Assembly: GCA_964602985.1 (NCBI GenBank)
Contig: CAZRTJ010000011.1
Coordinates: 40,171 to 104,170 of the forward strand
Length of the DNA stretch: 64,000 nucleotides
DNA from: CAYZJB01 sp964602985
GTDB lineage: Bacteria; CLD3; SB21
Reading direction: 5' to 3'
Positions 25,296 to 33,523 of the stretch are shown here, piece by piece. The number at the start of each line of letters is the position of its first letter. Position 1 is the first letter of the stretch. The notes below the pieces were generated by a model. The model was not told where the DNA came from. It saw only the letters and a list, made by a program, of their open reading frames with translations, and ran no database searches. Made by a program: the position numbers and the translations under genes.

Positions 25296-26189
25296 ATGAT
25301 GAAAACCCGTATTTTTCTGAGCGTATGGTTGCTGCCGCTTCTGGCGGCCTGTGGAGATCCGACCGTTGACGTCAATGGTCGCTACGAGCCGAAAATTGTC
25401 ATCGACGCGATTTTGATGCCAGGACGGCCGGTTCAAAATATTCGTTTGCATCGCAATCTACCCTTGCGCTCGAAAGAAACAGCTGCTGCTTTGTCCGGTG
25501 CCGCAGTCTTGCTCACGGATGAAACGTCTGCCATCTCTCGCGCGCTGGTCTACGACAGTCTGTCGCAGTCCTTTCACGATTCCACATGGACGATCTTTCC
25601 CGCACGGACTTATCGACTCGACGTGGATGCCGTGATCGATGGAAAGTCTCTGTCGGCGTCATCGCGCACAACTACGCCCGCGCACGGATTTGCGCTCGGC
25701 TCCCCGACGTTCGACAGTCTGGCCTATGACACGCGCGATGCCGACGGGAAGGCCGTGAAGATCGGGATTCCATACAGCCGGACCGTCGGCATCGGCGATT
25801 ATGTATTCTCGTTCCGAGCGATGGATGCCGATCCGCAGACATTCATCTATTCCCCCGACAATCCGTTTGCAGACGTGGACTCTGAGGATGTGGCCAAAGA
25901 CCTGGATGACTATGCGCGCAATGTCGACATGGTCATCAATGCTCCGAAGGACAGCGGCTCATCCGTTTTCCATGTTGAGCTTTTTCATACCTGGTTTTAC
26001 GGTCGGTATCAGGTCATCGGGTACGCCGTGGATCGGAATTTCAAAGACTTTGTGACCACACACAACGATGTCCTCGAAGAAGACGGGAATTATCATGAAC
26101 CTGTTTTTCATATCGATGGTGATGGTATCGGCGTTTTCGGTTCTGCGATTGCTGACACGGCCTTCTTCAAAGTGCTGAAAAGACCATGA
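25296..26189 (+). CDS. DUF4249 family lipoprotein
   Basis: A 297-residue lipoprotein (signal MMKTRIFLSVWLLPLLAAC, Cys19) with YEPKIVIDAILMPGRPV, the DUF4249 hallmark. It is paralogous along its length to 1331-2209; both share YRLDVDAVIDG and SRTTTPA, and end FKVLKRP or FKVLRP. It begins 5 bases after the receptor stop and its own stop overlaps the ATG of the dead hydrolase at 26186, so all three belonged to one transcript. Confidence 0.9.
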   Translation: MMKTRIFLSVWLLPLLAACGDPTVDVNGRYEPKIVIDAILMPGRPVQNIRLHRNLPLRSKETAAALSGAAVLLTDETSAISRALVYDSLSQSFHDSTWTIFPARTYRLDVDAVIDGKSLSASSRTTTPAHGFALGSPTFDSLAYDTRDADGKAVKIGIPYSRTVGIGDYVFSFRAMDADPQTFIYSPDNPFADVDSEDVAKDLDDYARNVDMVINAPKDSGSSVFHVELFHTWFYGRYQVIGYAVDRNFKDFVTTHNDVLEEDGNYHEPVFHIDGDGIGVFGSAIADTAFFKVLKRP

Positions 26190-26600
26190 AGGGCTTTTGT
26201 CCGGTCTTGTTGCTTCCCGGTCTGGATAACTCCGGACTGGACTATTGGCAGCGGTGGGATTCGTCCTGTCATCGCCTGTTGCATAGGAATCGCACGCAGT
26301 GAAGTGTGGGTCTCTCGTTTGAATTTCGTATTACAGAAAAGGGAAACACCTGTGGTCATTGCGGCGCACGGTCTGGCCTGTTCCATGTTGGCTCACTGGC
26401 TATCTTTGGCAGGCGGCCATCGGGATCAAGTTCGGGGCGTCTTCCTCGTTGCTCCCACCGATCCCGAAGCGCCGCAGTTTTCTACAGGTGGCTTTGCCCC
26501 CATGGTGGTTCCGATCCTTGAGCATCGAAACGGCGACGAGTTCTTCCACAAGGTCGGGCTCTTTCGACGTGACAGGTTCCTGCTTAGCTTGCCATCGTAA
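26186..26600 (+). pseudogene. Broken RBBP9/YdeN-like serine hydrolase
   Basis: ATG 26186 opens CPVLLLPGLDNSGLDYWQRW, the typical start of RBBP9/YdeN hydrolases, but stops at 26302. Another frame picks up at about 26290 with IARSEVWVSRLNF, PVVIAAHGLACSMLAHW and GVFLVAPTDPEAPQF. The nucleophile motif AHSLG is changed to AHGLA, so the catalytic Ser is lost as well. A further shift follows the FAPM block. Two independent lesions make it a clear pseudogene. Confidence 0.8.
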
Positions 26601-26678
26601 CGACAGATTCCGGATATCCTGTATTTGGTTTGGAGGACCCGGGGGCAACCGAATTCAGAAATTCCAAAACAAGTGAAC

Positions 26679-27314
26679 ATGAAAGCGCTCGACATCATCT
26701 CTTGCTACGACCAAACCGCCGCTCGTTATGCCGAACAGTTCAGCGATGAACTGACTCGCAAGCCGATGGACCGCGTCGTGCTTCGGGCCTTTTGCCGTCA
26801 CCATATGCAGAGCGGGTTGATGATTGATCTGGGTTGTGGACCCGGACAAACGACGGCCTTTCTGAGAGCCTGCGGAAAAAGCGACATCGTTGGTATAGAC
26901 ATTTCCCCAATGATGATCGACGAGGCTCGTGCACGTCATCCAGAAGTGGATTTTCAAACCGGTGACATGCGCCACATGGCGTTTGAGGAGCAGTCGATAG
27001 GATCGGCCGTTGCGATGTACGCCATTGTCCACTTTGAAGCAGACGATCTGCGGGCCGCTTTTCAGGAAGTCGCGCGCGTTCTGCAACGTGGCGGGCAATT
27101 CCTCTTATCGTTTCATGTCGGAAGCGAGGTGATCTGCCTGGAGGAATTTCTCGGGGTTCCGGTTCGAGTGGACTTCCATTTCTTCGAAACCAAGACCATT
27201 CGCGAATACCTGATGGAGGCTGGATTCCAAACTCTGGTGTGTGTAGATCGAGATCCCTATCCGGGTGCGGAATATCCCAGTAAAAGAGCCTACCTCTGGA
27301 GCCGGAAGTTATGA
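26679..27314 (+). CDS. Class I SAM-dependent methyltransferase
   Basis: A 211-residue methyltransferase of the Methyltransf_11/25 type. Motif I is LMIDLGCGPGQTTAFL (residues ~47-62), the acidic strand end is IVGIDISPMMI, motif II GDMRHMAFEEQSIGSAVAMY, and motif III VLQRGGQFLLSFH. ATG 26679 is chosen because MKALDIISCYDQTAARYAEQ is the natural family start; a TTG at 26625 would add 18 unrelated residues. The substrate is not evident. Confidence 0.88.
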   Translation: MKALDIISCYDQTAARYAEQFSDELTRKPMDRVVLRAFCRHHMQSGLMIDLGCGPGQTTAFLRACGKSDIVGIDISPMMIDEARARHPEVDFQTGDMRHMAFEEQSIGSAVAMYAIVHFEADDLRAAFQEVARVLQRGGQFLLSFHVGSEVICLEEFLGVPVRVDFHFFETKTIREYLMEAGFQTLVCVDRDPYPGAEYPSKRAYLWSRKL

Positions 27315-27468
27315 AACGTCATTTCGAGCCGGCATGATCCGCAGGTTGCTTCGTCCCACGGGGAACATCTCAGCAGCAAGCCAAACCGCGCGTATCCTCA
27401 CGTGACCAATGTCCACCTGTGATACTGAATCTTTCCCCTCTGCTGACCTCTAACCAACAAGGATTGAC

Positions 27469-27960
27469 ATGAAAAAACTATTCGCCTTCCCTGCGCTCTT
27501 GTGCGCAATTCATTCGGGCTTTGCACAAGTTCGGAACGACCGGTTGCACATCGAACGCCCCTATCTGGTCTCAGTTTCAGTGGCCAATGCAGATTCCTCT
27601 GCCCAATGGTACGTAGATAAGCTGGATTTCGATCTCGACAAAACGATGGTAGATACGGCGTATGGGGTTCGTGTGGCCTTCTTGAAGAAAGATGATTTTC
27701 ATTTGGAATTGATCGAGACACCGGGGGCCAAGCCTCTTCAGTCGTACGATCCCGTTCTGAAGAATCCCTACTTGTCATATGGATATAGAAAGCTCGGATT
27801 TCTCGTTCCCGACGTGGTCGCAGTCTTCGCGCTACTCCGCTCGCGTCATTGCAACATCATGATGAGTGTATATGACGATCAGGTGTTTCGTGTGAAATAC
27901 TTTTTCGTTCGAGATGTCGACGGAAATGTGATCCAGTTTTTTCAAAAGACGAATCCATGA
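27469..27960 (+). CDS. Secreted VOC (glyoxalase-fold) protein
   Basis: A 163-residue protein with a signal peptide (MKKLFAFPALLCAIHSGFAQ) followed by one vicinal-oxygen-chelate module. Landmarks: SVSVANADSSAQWYVDKLDF (the paired helix), RVAFLKKDDFHLELIE with a metal-type Glu, KLGFLVPDV, and FFVRDVDGNVIQFFQ ending in the second conserved region. Glyoxalase/dioxygenase relatives chelate a metal. Export to the periplasm is uncommon for the family. Function unknown. Confidence 0.82.
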   Translation: MKKLFAFPALLCAIHSGFAQVRNDRLHIERPYLVSVSVANADSSAQWYVDKLDFDLDKTMVDTAYGVRVAFLKKDDFHLELIETPGAKPLQSYDPVLKNPYLSYGYRKLGFLVPDVVAVFALLRSRHCNIMMSVYDDQVFRVKYFFVRDVDGNVIQFFQKTNP

Positions 27961-28009
27961 GAGCGACAGCATCCTGCGTTCGAAGCGGATCCACCCAATT
28001 GCGTGAGCT

Positions 28010-28465
28010 TCAGAAAACGACTGGTTTGAAGATCATCAGATAGTAAATAAGCAAGGCGCCCAGAAACGCGGGAATGCCCAGCAGAAACCACAGGCGCATC
28101 CATCGATCCGCCTGAGGGCGAATGTCTCGGCCGGCGGTAAGCAGAGCGTCCAGTCGATATTGAATCACGACCGCAGCGATCCACAAAACCAGAACGATTG
28201 CGCTGACCGACAGGGAAAGCCAGAACCAACCGCTGTAGGTGAGTCCGAGCATCTGCGACAGCCACAGGCCGGTAACGAGTTGGACGACGACGGATGGCGT
28301 GGTGAATATCCAGTCGGCCAGGATGACCAGCTTCAACACGTCCCGGAAAGTTTCCGTGCTGTATTTCTTATAGCTGTAGTACAGATAAAAAGCGCTCCCC
28401 AGCCCGGTGCCCACCATCAGTGTGGCGCTGAGAATGTGGATGAGTTTTAGGAGTGGGTAAGGCAT
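28010..28465 (-). CDS. DUF2269 family membrane protein
   Basis: A 151-residue integral membrane protein with four hydrophobic segments. It opens YPLLKLIHILSATLMVGTGL (the family's conserved His-containing first helix) and has RWMRLWFLLGIPAFLGALLI near the end. DUF2269 proteins are predicted inner-membrane proteins of unknown function. Confidence 0.82.
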   Translation of the reverse strand: MPYPLLKLIHILSATLMVGTGLGSAFYLYYSYKKYSTETFRDVLKLVILADWIFTTPSVVVQLVTGLWLSQMLGLTYSGWFWLSLSVSAIVLVLWIAAVVIQYRLDALLTAGRDIRPQADRWMRLWFLLGIPAFLGALLIYYLMIFKPVVF

Positions 28466-28495
28466 TCCGTCTGTACACCGCTTGTCCTTTTTCTT

Positions 28496-29062
28496 TCATC
28501 GTCCATGCTGAACCTCCTCGTTTTCGTGCAAGTCATTGGTGAAGACGAGATCCGACGTGCCATAGGCGCCGGCCAAACCGCTCGCCACCGAACACGCTCC
28601 GATCACAAGCAAGGCGTTGCGTTTCCACGACCAATTCGCGCTCGCGAAAAATCTTTGGGTTGCGAAGTATGCGGGGACCGTGCTCATGACCGCACCGATG
28701 ACGGCGCCTTCGATGGTCCTGCCGCCCCGAACGTGCACGACCACAGCCGAGACCAGGTTTGTCGTTTCAAAGAACAGCTCTCCGGAGCTTCGATCGGCCC
28801 AGTGAATCGTGTCCGCATGGATCGAAACCGTTTTCGCGTGGGTCTCGCTCCCGTCGGTGAAGCGGATGGTATAGTGGCTGACCCGATCTTCGACCGCGAG
28901 CTGAGGGTTGCGTTTCAACGAGCGTTCGGGCGCAGCGCAACCGATTAGGACAGTCAATGAGATCAGATGACAAAGCCGAACAAACAGTCGGTAACGGAAA
29001 AGTGTATGGACAGGCCCCTTACGGTCTTTCAAAACGGACAATCTCACAATCCAGTTCTTCAT
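28496..29062 (-). CDS. Lipoprotein of unknown function
   Basis: About 188 residues if started at the MKNWIVRL Met; the frame is open further upstream to 29173. A lipobox (LTVLIGC) follows a long basic N-region, so the true start is uncertain. After the Cys comes a beta-rich domain (VSHYTIRFTDGSETHAKTVS) and then one or two hydrophobic, Gly-rich segments (GAVIGAVMSTVPAY, LVIGACSVASGLAGAYG). The start overlaps the end of the DUF6174 gene by 44 bases, suggesting a joint transcript. Confidence 0.6.
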   Translation of the reverse strand: MKNWIVRLSVLKDRKGPVHTLFRYRLFVRLCHLISLTVLIGCAAPERSLKRNPQLAVEDRVSHYTIRFTDGSETHAKTVSIHADTIHWADRSSGELFFETTNLVSAVVVHVRGGRTIEGAVIGAVMSTVPAYFATQRFFASANWSWKRNALLVIGACSVASGLAGAYGTSDLVFTNDLHENEEVQHGR

Positions 29063-29423
29063 CGATCGTTGCCGGGTCGTCATAAGAGACCCAGGACGGA
29101 TAACCGTACTTGGGATCAAATGTCGCATCCAGAAAGAGAGGATCCTCTGATTCGATGAACGCAAACAACTCATCGATCGACATCAGTCTTGACAGAGGTG
29201 GATGATATTCCGAGTGTTTGTTCTTCACGTCCGTAACGACCCCATCGACCACGGTTACCACATACACGGAGTCCGGAGACAGTGAGAAACTACTCATCCG
29301 CTCTTCAATCACATAGTTGACGATCGCTTTCTGTGTCCAGAGGGCTTTAGCTTCCTCCAGTGACAAATTCTCCTCAGAGCATGCGATCGAAAGCAAGGCG
29401 AGTGTCAGAAATACCGCTTTCAT
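29019..29423 (-). CDS. DUF6174-like lipoprotein
   Basis: A 134-residue lipoprotein (signal MKAVFLTLALLSIAC, Cys15). The body matches the DUF6174 pattern: a short helix with LWTQKAIVNYVIEER, VYVVTVVDGVVTDV, then SIDELFAFIES and FDPKYGYPSWVSYDDP before a closing acidic strand. An upstream in-frame start at 29480 would bury the signal. Function unknown. Confidence 0.75.
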   Translation of the reverse strand: MKAVFLTLALLSIACSEENLSLEEAKALWTQKAIVNYVIEERMSSFSLSPDSVYVVTVVDGVVTDVKNKHSEYHPPLSRLMSIDELFAFIESEDPLFLDATFDPKYGYPSWVSYDDPATIDEELDCEIVRFERP

Positions 29424-29543
29424 AGTGTCCTCTCTGAATTGATAGCTTCGGAATGCCCAAACGATGGATCGTGGTTCCAACTCGCATTGGCTCAGTCAGT
29501 TCAAATTTCCGCACGACCTCGGTTGTATTCGCGACGACCGCCT

Positions 29544-30014
29544 CTACAACCCGCTCTTCTTCACGCACTCCGACATCCTTTGCACGTATGGTATCAGGCT
29601 GGGGAGCGCATTCTGCAAAGGCTCGAAGATGTTTTCGGTGCTATCGAACGTAATTGTTCCGATGACCTTCTTCTGGTTGGGTACATCGGGGTCAAAAAGC
29701 GGCATGGCGAGAATGACTCTGAGACCCTTCTTCACGCGTCCCTGGTCTTCTGACGACATCCAGTGAACATCTTTGCCGAGATCGGTGATTTCGGGCGCCT
29801 TGGTGTTCCATGCCTTTCCGGAACATCCTTGTCCCTTTGAAAGCGTAATCTTCACCTCCTCGCTGTCGAATCCATCCGTATGGGCAATCATCATCAGCTT
29901 GGCAGGCTGGGGCGTCATCACATTGATTCGAAGATGGCTCACCTTCAGTTTGTCTCTCAGGAATGACTGAATCTCGTTCAGCAATGCGTTGATTTGTGAT
30001 ACGTCGCTACTCAT
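29544..30014 (-). CDS. GAF-like domain protein
   Basis: A 156-residue single-domain protein with a GAF-type layout: helix (INALLNEIQSFLRDKL), strand pair (RINVMTPQPAKLMMIAHTDG), KITLSKGQGCSGKAWNT (the usual GxGxxGxxw turn), then LRVILAMPLFDP and KKVIGTITFDST before a C-terminal helix. GAF domains bind small molecules or act as sensors; no output domain is attached. Ligand unknown. Confidence 0.75.
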   Translation of the reverse strand: MSSDVSQINALLNEIQSFLRDKLKVSHLRINVMTPQPAKLMMIAHTDGFDSEEVKITLSKGQGCSGKAWNTKAPEITDLGKDVHWMSSEDQGRVKKGLRVILAMPLFDPDVPNQKKVIGTITFDSTENIFEPLQNALPSLIPYVQRMSECVKKSGL

Positions 30015-30097
30015 GGGAGTCTCGGGTTTGGATGTATTCGTGAATAGACAAATGTATGTTTACCGTGACCCATTTGCAATGGCTGGATGCCTGCGTG

Positions 30098-30134
30098 CGA
30101 CCGACGTTGCGTATCCTCAGGCTGAAGCCTGAGG
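30098..30134 (+). repeat. Palindromic repeat, copy 1
   Basis: CGACCGACGTTGCGTATCCT followed by a CAGGCTGAAGCCTGAGG hairpin. It matches copies at 30361 and 30524, with G in place of one A in the loop. A REP-like dispersed palindrome in a region with no convincing gene. Confidence 0.75.
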
Positions 30135-30336
30135 GCAAGACCCTCCAACGAAACACCATGACAACGAGAACAACCATTTCATCACATTTTCAAAAACGAT
30201 CAATTCCTCGGGGCCTTGAGATAAGACAACAACTGCGAAGAAATACCGGCTTCAGCGCGACAGAAGCGTGGCTTGATAGAATGTGAGCCAGATCAACGCG
30301 GTTTGTGAGGTGGCCGATTCTGTTGTGGATCGATTT

Positions 30337-30399
30337 GGGCTAAAGCCGGGAATTCCGTACGACCGACGTTGCGTATCCTCAGGCTAAAGCCTGAGGGAA
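30337..30399 (+). repeat. Palindromic repeat, copy 2 (composite)
   Basis: Two hairpins in series: GGGCTAAAGCCGGG near 30337-30350, then GACGTTGCGTATCCTCAGGC with AAAGCCTGAGGG at 30361-30399. The spacer AATTCCGTAC is shared with copy 3. Confidence 0.75.
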
Positions 30400-30497
30400 T
30401 GAGCCATCAATTGAAAAACACCATGGCATCAACCATTCAATCGCAATTATCGTTGGTTTGTAAGATCACGGCACATGATGATGCCGCGCCGCGCATT

Positions 30498-30562
30498 GGG
30501 GCTAAAGCCCGGAATTCCGTACAGCAGACGTTGCGTATCCTCAGGCTAAAGCCTGAGGGAAT
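30498..30562 (+). repeat. Palindromic repeat, copy 3 (composite)
   Basis: Same two-hairpin layout as copy 2: GGGGCTAAAGCCC, spacer GGAATTCCGTACAGCAG, then ACGTTGCGTATCCTCAGGCT and its partner arm. A degenerate fourth half (GAGGCTGATGCCTGAAG) follows near 30582. No gene is convincing between 30015 and 30907. Confidence 0.75.
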
Positions 30563-30608
30563 GATGGACGGATTCGTGAGAATGAGGCTGATGCCTGAAG
30601 ATGAAAAG

Positions 30609-30686
30609 TGAAAAAACCCTTTTGGTCCCGCAGGGTGGCTGTGGCTCCGGACGGAATTTGCAACCGCTTGGGGCGGAGAACCGCCG
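30609..30686 (-). repeat. tRNA-Phe 3'-end-derived repeat, diverged unit before the gap
   Basis: Contains the T-arm/acceptor-like stretch GTGGCTCCGGACGGAATTT, then a GGGGCGGAGAACCGCC block, as in the units after the gap. Its outer flank differs (CCCTTTTGGTCCCGCAGGG), which itself forms a terminator-like hairpin next to a poly-A run (poly-T on the minus strand). Confidence 0.7.
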
Positions 30687-30786
30687 NNNNNNNNNNNNNN
30701 NNNNNNNNNNNNNNNNNNNNNNNNNNNNNNNNNNNNNNNNNNNNNNNNNNNNNNNNNNNNNNNNNNNNNNNNNNNNNNNNNNNNNN
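30687..30786. other. Assembly gap (100 N)
   Basis: Exactly 100 unknown bases, the conventional placeholder for a gap of unknown size. It falls inside a tandem repeat, which is the likely reason the assembly broke; the real number of repeat units is unknown. Confidence 0.97.
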
Positions 30787-30907
30787 AAAAAAGAAAACCC
30801 TCGGGATTATCCGAAGGTTTGATGTGGCTCCGGACGGAATTTGCATCCGCCTGGGGCGGAGAACCGCCGAAAAAAGAAAACCCTCGGGATTATCCGAAGG
30901 TTTGATG

Positions 30908-30925
<18 letters not shown>
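30787..30925 (-). repeat. tRNA-Phe 3'-end-derived tandem repeat
   Basis: An 83-base unit (30787-30869) starts again at 30870 and runs into the real tRNA-Phe. Read on the minus strand, each unit is: tRNA 3' end (ATTCCGTCCGGAGCCA), a short CATCAAA spacer, a terminator hairpin with T run, then a GGCGGTTCTCCGCC palindrome. The pattern suggests repeated duplication of the tRNA end together with its terminator. Confidence 0.75.
30870..30902 (-). terminator. Terminator of tRNA-Phe
   Basis: On the minus strand AACCTTCGG pairs with CCGAGGGTT (one G-U) around TATCC-type loop bases and is followed by TTTTCTTTTTT. A standard intrinsic terminator a few bases after the tRNA; an identical copy lies in the repeat unit at 30787. 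Confidence 0.75.
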
Positions 30926-30980
<55 letters not shown>

Positions 30981-31116
30981 ATCCAAAAGCCGTTAATTAT
31001 AGAATACCCGCCTGTCGCAGTCAAGGAATTTTGCAAAAGAATTTCTCCCAGTCCGATCGAACTCAATCAAAAGCCCTTGCCGCAGGAAAATCACTCTGAC
31101 GACGGGAAAAAAGCTA

Positions 31117-31143
31117 TTGCTATTGGAACAGAAACCCTATAAT
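31117..31143 (+). promoter_or_regulatory. Candidate promoter of the nuo operon
   Basis: A perfect TATAAT at 31138-31143 with TTGCTA at 31117-31122 (15-base spacing, slightly short). It lies 120 bases before nuoA, in the divergent gap between tRNA-Phe and the operon. Predicted from consensus only; some FCB bacteria use a different -10 element. Confidence 0.35.
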
Positions 31144-31262
31144 TTTCTCGCGCTTTCTTCAATATCTACACACGCTTTTTCAGTGATGCACGTTCATACA
31201 TCCACTCGCGTCTGCTTCGTTCTCCGAAAGTTTCGTGAAAAAAATAACGTAAGTGAATTGTG

Positions 31263-31676
31263 ATGCTCCACGCACTTATTCCTGCGGTCCCGATGTTGCT
31301 CAGTGAGCCGATTTTTTCGCGATACTTTCCGATCCTGATCTTGCTCGTGCTGGCGCTGTTAATTCCGGCAGGGATGCTGATCCTGACGCATCTTCTGGGA
31401 CCCCACAAGCCGAGCGAACGCAAACTCTCTGTCTACGAGTCAGGCATGCCGCCCATCGGCGAGGCCCATCCGAAGTTTTCCGTAAAATTTTACATCCTTG
31501 CGATGTTGTTTATCTTGTTCGATATCGAAATTGTCTTCATGTATCCGTGGGCGGTGATCTACAAGCAGTGGGTTTCGGTGAGCGCCTTCATTCTGATCGA
31601 AGGGTTGGTCTTCATCGCCATTCTGCTCGTTGGGTACGCCTACGCGTGGAAGAAAGGCGCTCTGGATTGGGAGTAA
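31263..31676 (+). CDS. nuoA: NADH-quinone oxidoreductase subunit A
   Basis: A 137-residue membrane subunit of complex I with three transmembrane helices. Family landmarks: KLSVYESGMPPIGEAHPKF (the YESG loop near the quinone site), KFYILAMLFILFDIEIVFMY with its acidic residues, and a C-terminal helix ending GALDWE. A GTG at 31260 is an alternative start. It begins the operon, but the next gene, one base away, is nuoC rather than nuoB. Confidence 0.95.
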   Translation: MLHALIPAVPMLLSEPIFSRYFPILILLVLALLIPAGMLILTHLLGPHKPSERKLSVYESGMPPIGEAHPKFSVKFYILAMLFILFDIEIVFMYPWAVIYKQWVSVSAFILIEGLVFIAILLVGYAYAWKKGALDWE

Positions 31677-31677
31677 T

Positions 31678-32175
31678 ATGAACAACAACCCAACGGCTGA
31701 GAAAATATCCGCACGCTTCGGCGAAGACATACTGAAAACGGAGACGTTTCGCGACGAACTCACCGTCACAGTGAAAAAAGACCGTATCGTCGAGATCATG
31801 ACATACCTCCGCGATGATGCGGATCTGAAGTACGATTATCTGGTGGATCTGACTGCGGTCGATTTTCTGAAGATGGACATGCGGCCTCGCTTCCACGTCG
31901 TCTATCACCTGCGCTCCATGTCGTTTGGGCGTCGCGTGCGGATCCATGTGCCCGTTGCAGAAAACGAGTGTACCATCGCGTCGGTGTGCGGGCTGTGGCG
32001 TACGGCGAATTGGGCAGAGCGCGAAACGTACGAAATGTACGGCATCCTGTTTGACGGCCATCCCGATCTGCGCCGACTCCTGATCCCGGACACATTCACC
32101 GATTATCCCCTGCGCAAAGACTATCCCCTGCGTGGCAAAGGCGAACGAGAAATCGTTTTACCCGAGGGTTCGTAA
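31678..32175 (+). CDS. nuoC: NADH-quinone oxidoreductase subunit C
   Basis: A 165-residue 30-kDa-type subunit of the peripheral arm. Landmarks: YDYLVDLTAVDFL, FHVVYHLRSM, SVCGLWRTANWAERETYEMYG (the ERE-xYDxFG-type signature), and PDTFTDYPLRKDYPLRG. ATG 31678 overlaps nothing and lies one base after the nuoA stop. It is a separate gene, not fused to nuoD. Confidence 0.95.
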   Translation: MNNNPTAEKISARFGEDILKTETFRDELTVTVKKDRIVEIMTYLRDDADLKYDYLVDLTAVDFLKMDMRPRFHVVYHLRSMSFGRRVRIHVPVAENECTIASVCGLWRTANWAERETYEMYGILFDGHPDLRRLLIPDTFTDYPLRKDYPLRGKGEREIVLPEGS

Positions 32176-32184
32176 GGAATTTGT

Positions 32185-33480
32185 ATGGAAACTCCCGTTG
32201 TGGAAATGACGGCGTCCACCGCTGATGAACTGAAAGAAAAAGTCGCCCGGCATCGCGAAAAATACATGATCGGTGAGGACGACGACGAATCGTTGGCGGC
32301 GTGGAATCGCCACGACCGCATTACGCTAAATTTCGGTCCACAACACCCCGCGACCCACGGCACCCTGCGCATGGTCATGGAGTTGTCCGGTGAGACTGTC
32401 GGCCGGCTCGATCCGAGACCGGGGTATCTGCATACGGGGTTCGAAAAGCTCGGCGAATATTACACGTTTAATCAGTACATCGCGGTCACCGACCGCATGA
32501 ATTATCTCTCCCCGTTGTCGAACAACATCGGTTTTGCGGAAGCCGCAGAAAAATTACTGGGCATCGAATTGCCGCCGCGGGCGAAGTATATCCGCATGAT
32601 CCAGGGCGAACTGGCTCGCATCGGGGACCATTTGGTGAATATCGGCACCCACGCGTTGGATTTGGGCGCCTTCACCGTGTTCCTCTATGGATTCCGTCAG
32701 CGGGAGTTCATCTACGATCTGTTTGAAATTTCGACTGGTTCGCGTCTGACGACCAGTTATACGCGCGTGGGCGGATTGTCACGGGATTTTCCGGACGGTC
32801 ACGCGGAACAAATCGCGCAATTCTGCAAGCAATTCATGATCGTGTTTGGGCAGATCGAGGGATTGTTGAATCATAACAAGATTTTCCTGGATCGCACGCA
32901 GGGTGTCGGCAAGATCAGCGCCGAGGATGCAATTTCGTTTGGCATGACCGGCCCGTGTCTGCGCGCCAGCGGGGTGAGCTACGATATTCGCAAAGACGAG
33001 CCGTATCTGGCGTATAACGAAGTCGACTTTGATGTGCCGGTCGGCACGGAAGGAGATGTGTTCGAACGATACTTGATCCGTATGGAAGAAATGCGCCAAA
33101 GCATCCGCATCATCGAGCAATGTCTTGCCAAACTGCCGGACGGTCCGTACAAAGTCGACGATCATACGGTCGCACTTCCCGACAAGAGCAAGGTGTACGG
33201 AAGCATTGAAGGACTGATTCATCATTTCAAACTGATCATGGATCATCACGGCATCGCCATGCCCAAAGGCGAGATCTACAGCGCCACCGAAGCCCCCAAT
33301 GGCGAACTGGGTTGGTACATCGTCTCCAACGGCGAGGGTGTGCCCTATCGCGTCCGCGTCCGGCCGCCGAGTTTCGTGCACTTCGGCATGATGCCCTTTC
33401 TGGCCGAGGGACAACTGCTTTCGGATGCCGTCGCAACGTTGGGTAGTCTGAATGTGATCGCCGGTGAATGTGATCGATAA
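32185..33480 (+). CDS. nuoD: NADH-quinone oxidoreductase subunit D
   Basis: A 431-residue 49-kDa subunit that lines the quinone-binding cavity with NuoB. Conserved features: NFGPQHPATHGTLR (quinone-site His), DPRPGYLHTGFEK, YIAVTDRMNYLSPLSNNIGF, and RVRPPSFVHF near the end. About 40 extra N-terminal residues, charged and helical, precede the core. The stop is followed by a non-nuo gene before nuoE. Confidence 0.96.
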   Translation: METPVVEMTASTADELKEKVARHREKYMIGEDDDESLAAWNRHDRITLNFGPQHPATHGTLRMVMELSGETVGRLDPRPGYLHTGFEKLGEYYTFNQYIAVTDRMNYLSPLSNNIGFAEAAEKLLGIELPPRAKYIRMIQGELARIGDHLVNIGTHALDLGAFTVFLYGFRQREFIYDLFEISTGSRLTTSYTRVGGLSRDFPDGHAEQIAQFCKQFMIVFGQIEGLLNHNKIFLDRTQGVGKISAEDAISFGMTGPCLRASGVSYDIRKDEPYLAYNEVDFDVPVGTEGDVFERYLIRMEEMRQSIRIIEQCLAKLPDGPYKVDDHTVALPDKSKVYGSIEGLIHHFKLIMDHHGIAMPKGEIYSATEAPNGELGWYIVSNGEGVPYRVRVRPPSFVHFGMMPFLAEGQLLSDAVATLGSLNVIAGECDR

Positions 33481-33523
33481 GTCCAATGGCAATTTCAGAT
33501 CTTGCAACAAGATGGAGTGTACT

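Noticed and set aside
30000..30600. CRISPR array
   Set aside because: The repeats are few, imperfect, palindromic and irregularly spaced, with no cas genes, so REP-like elements fit better.
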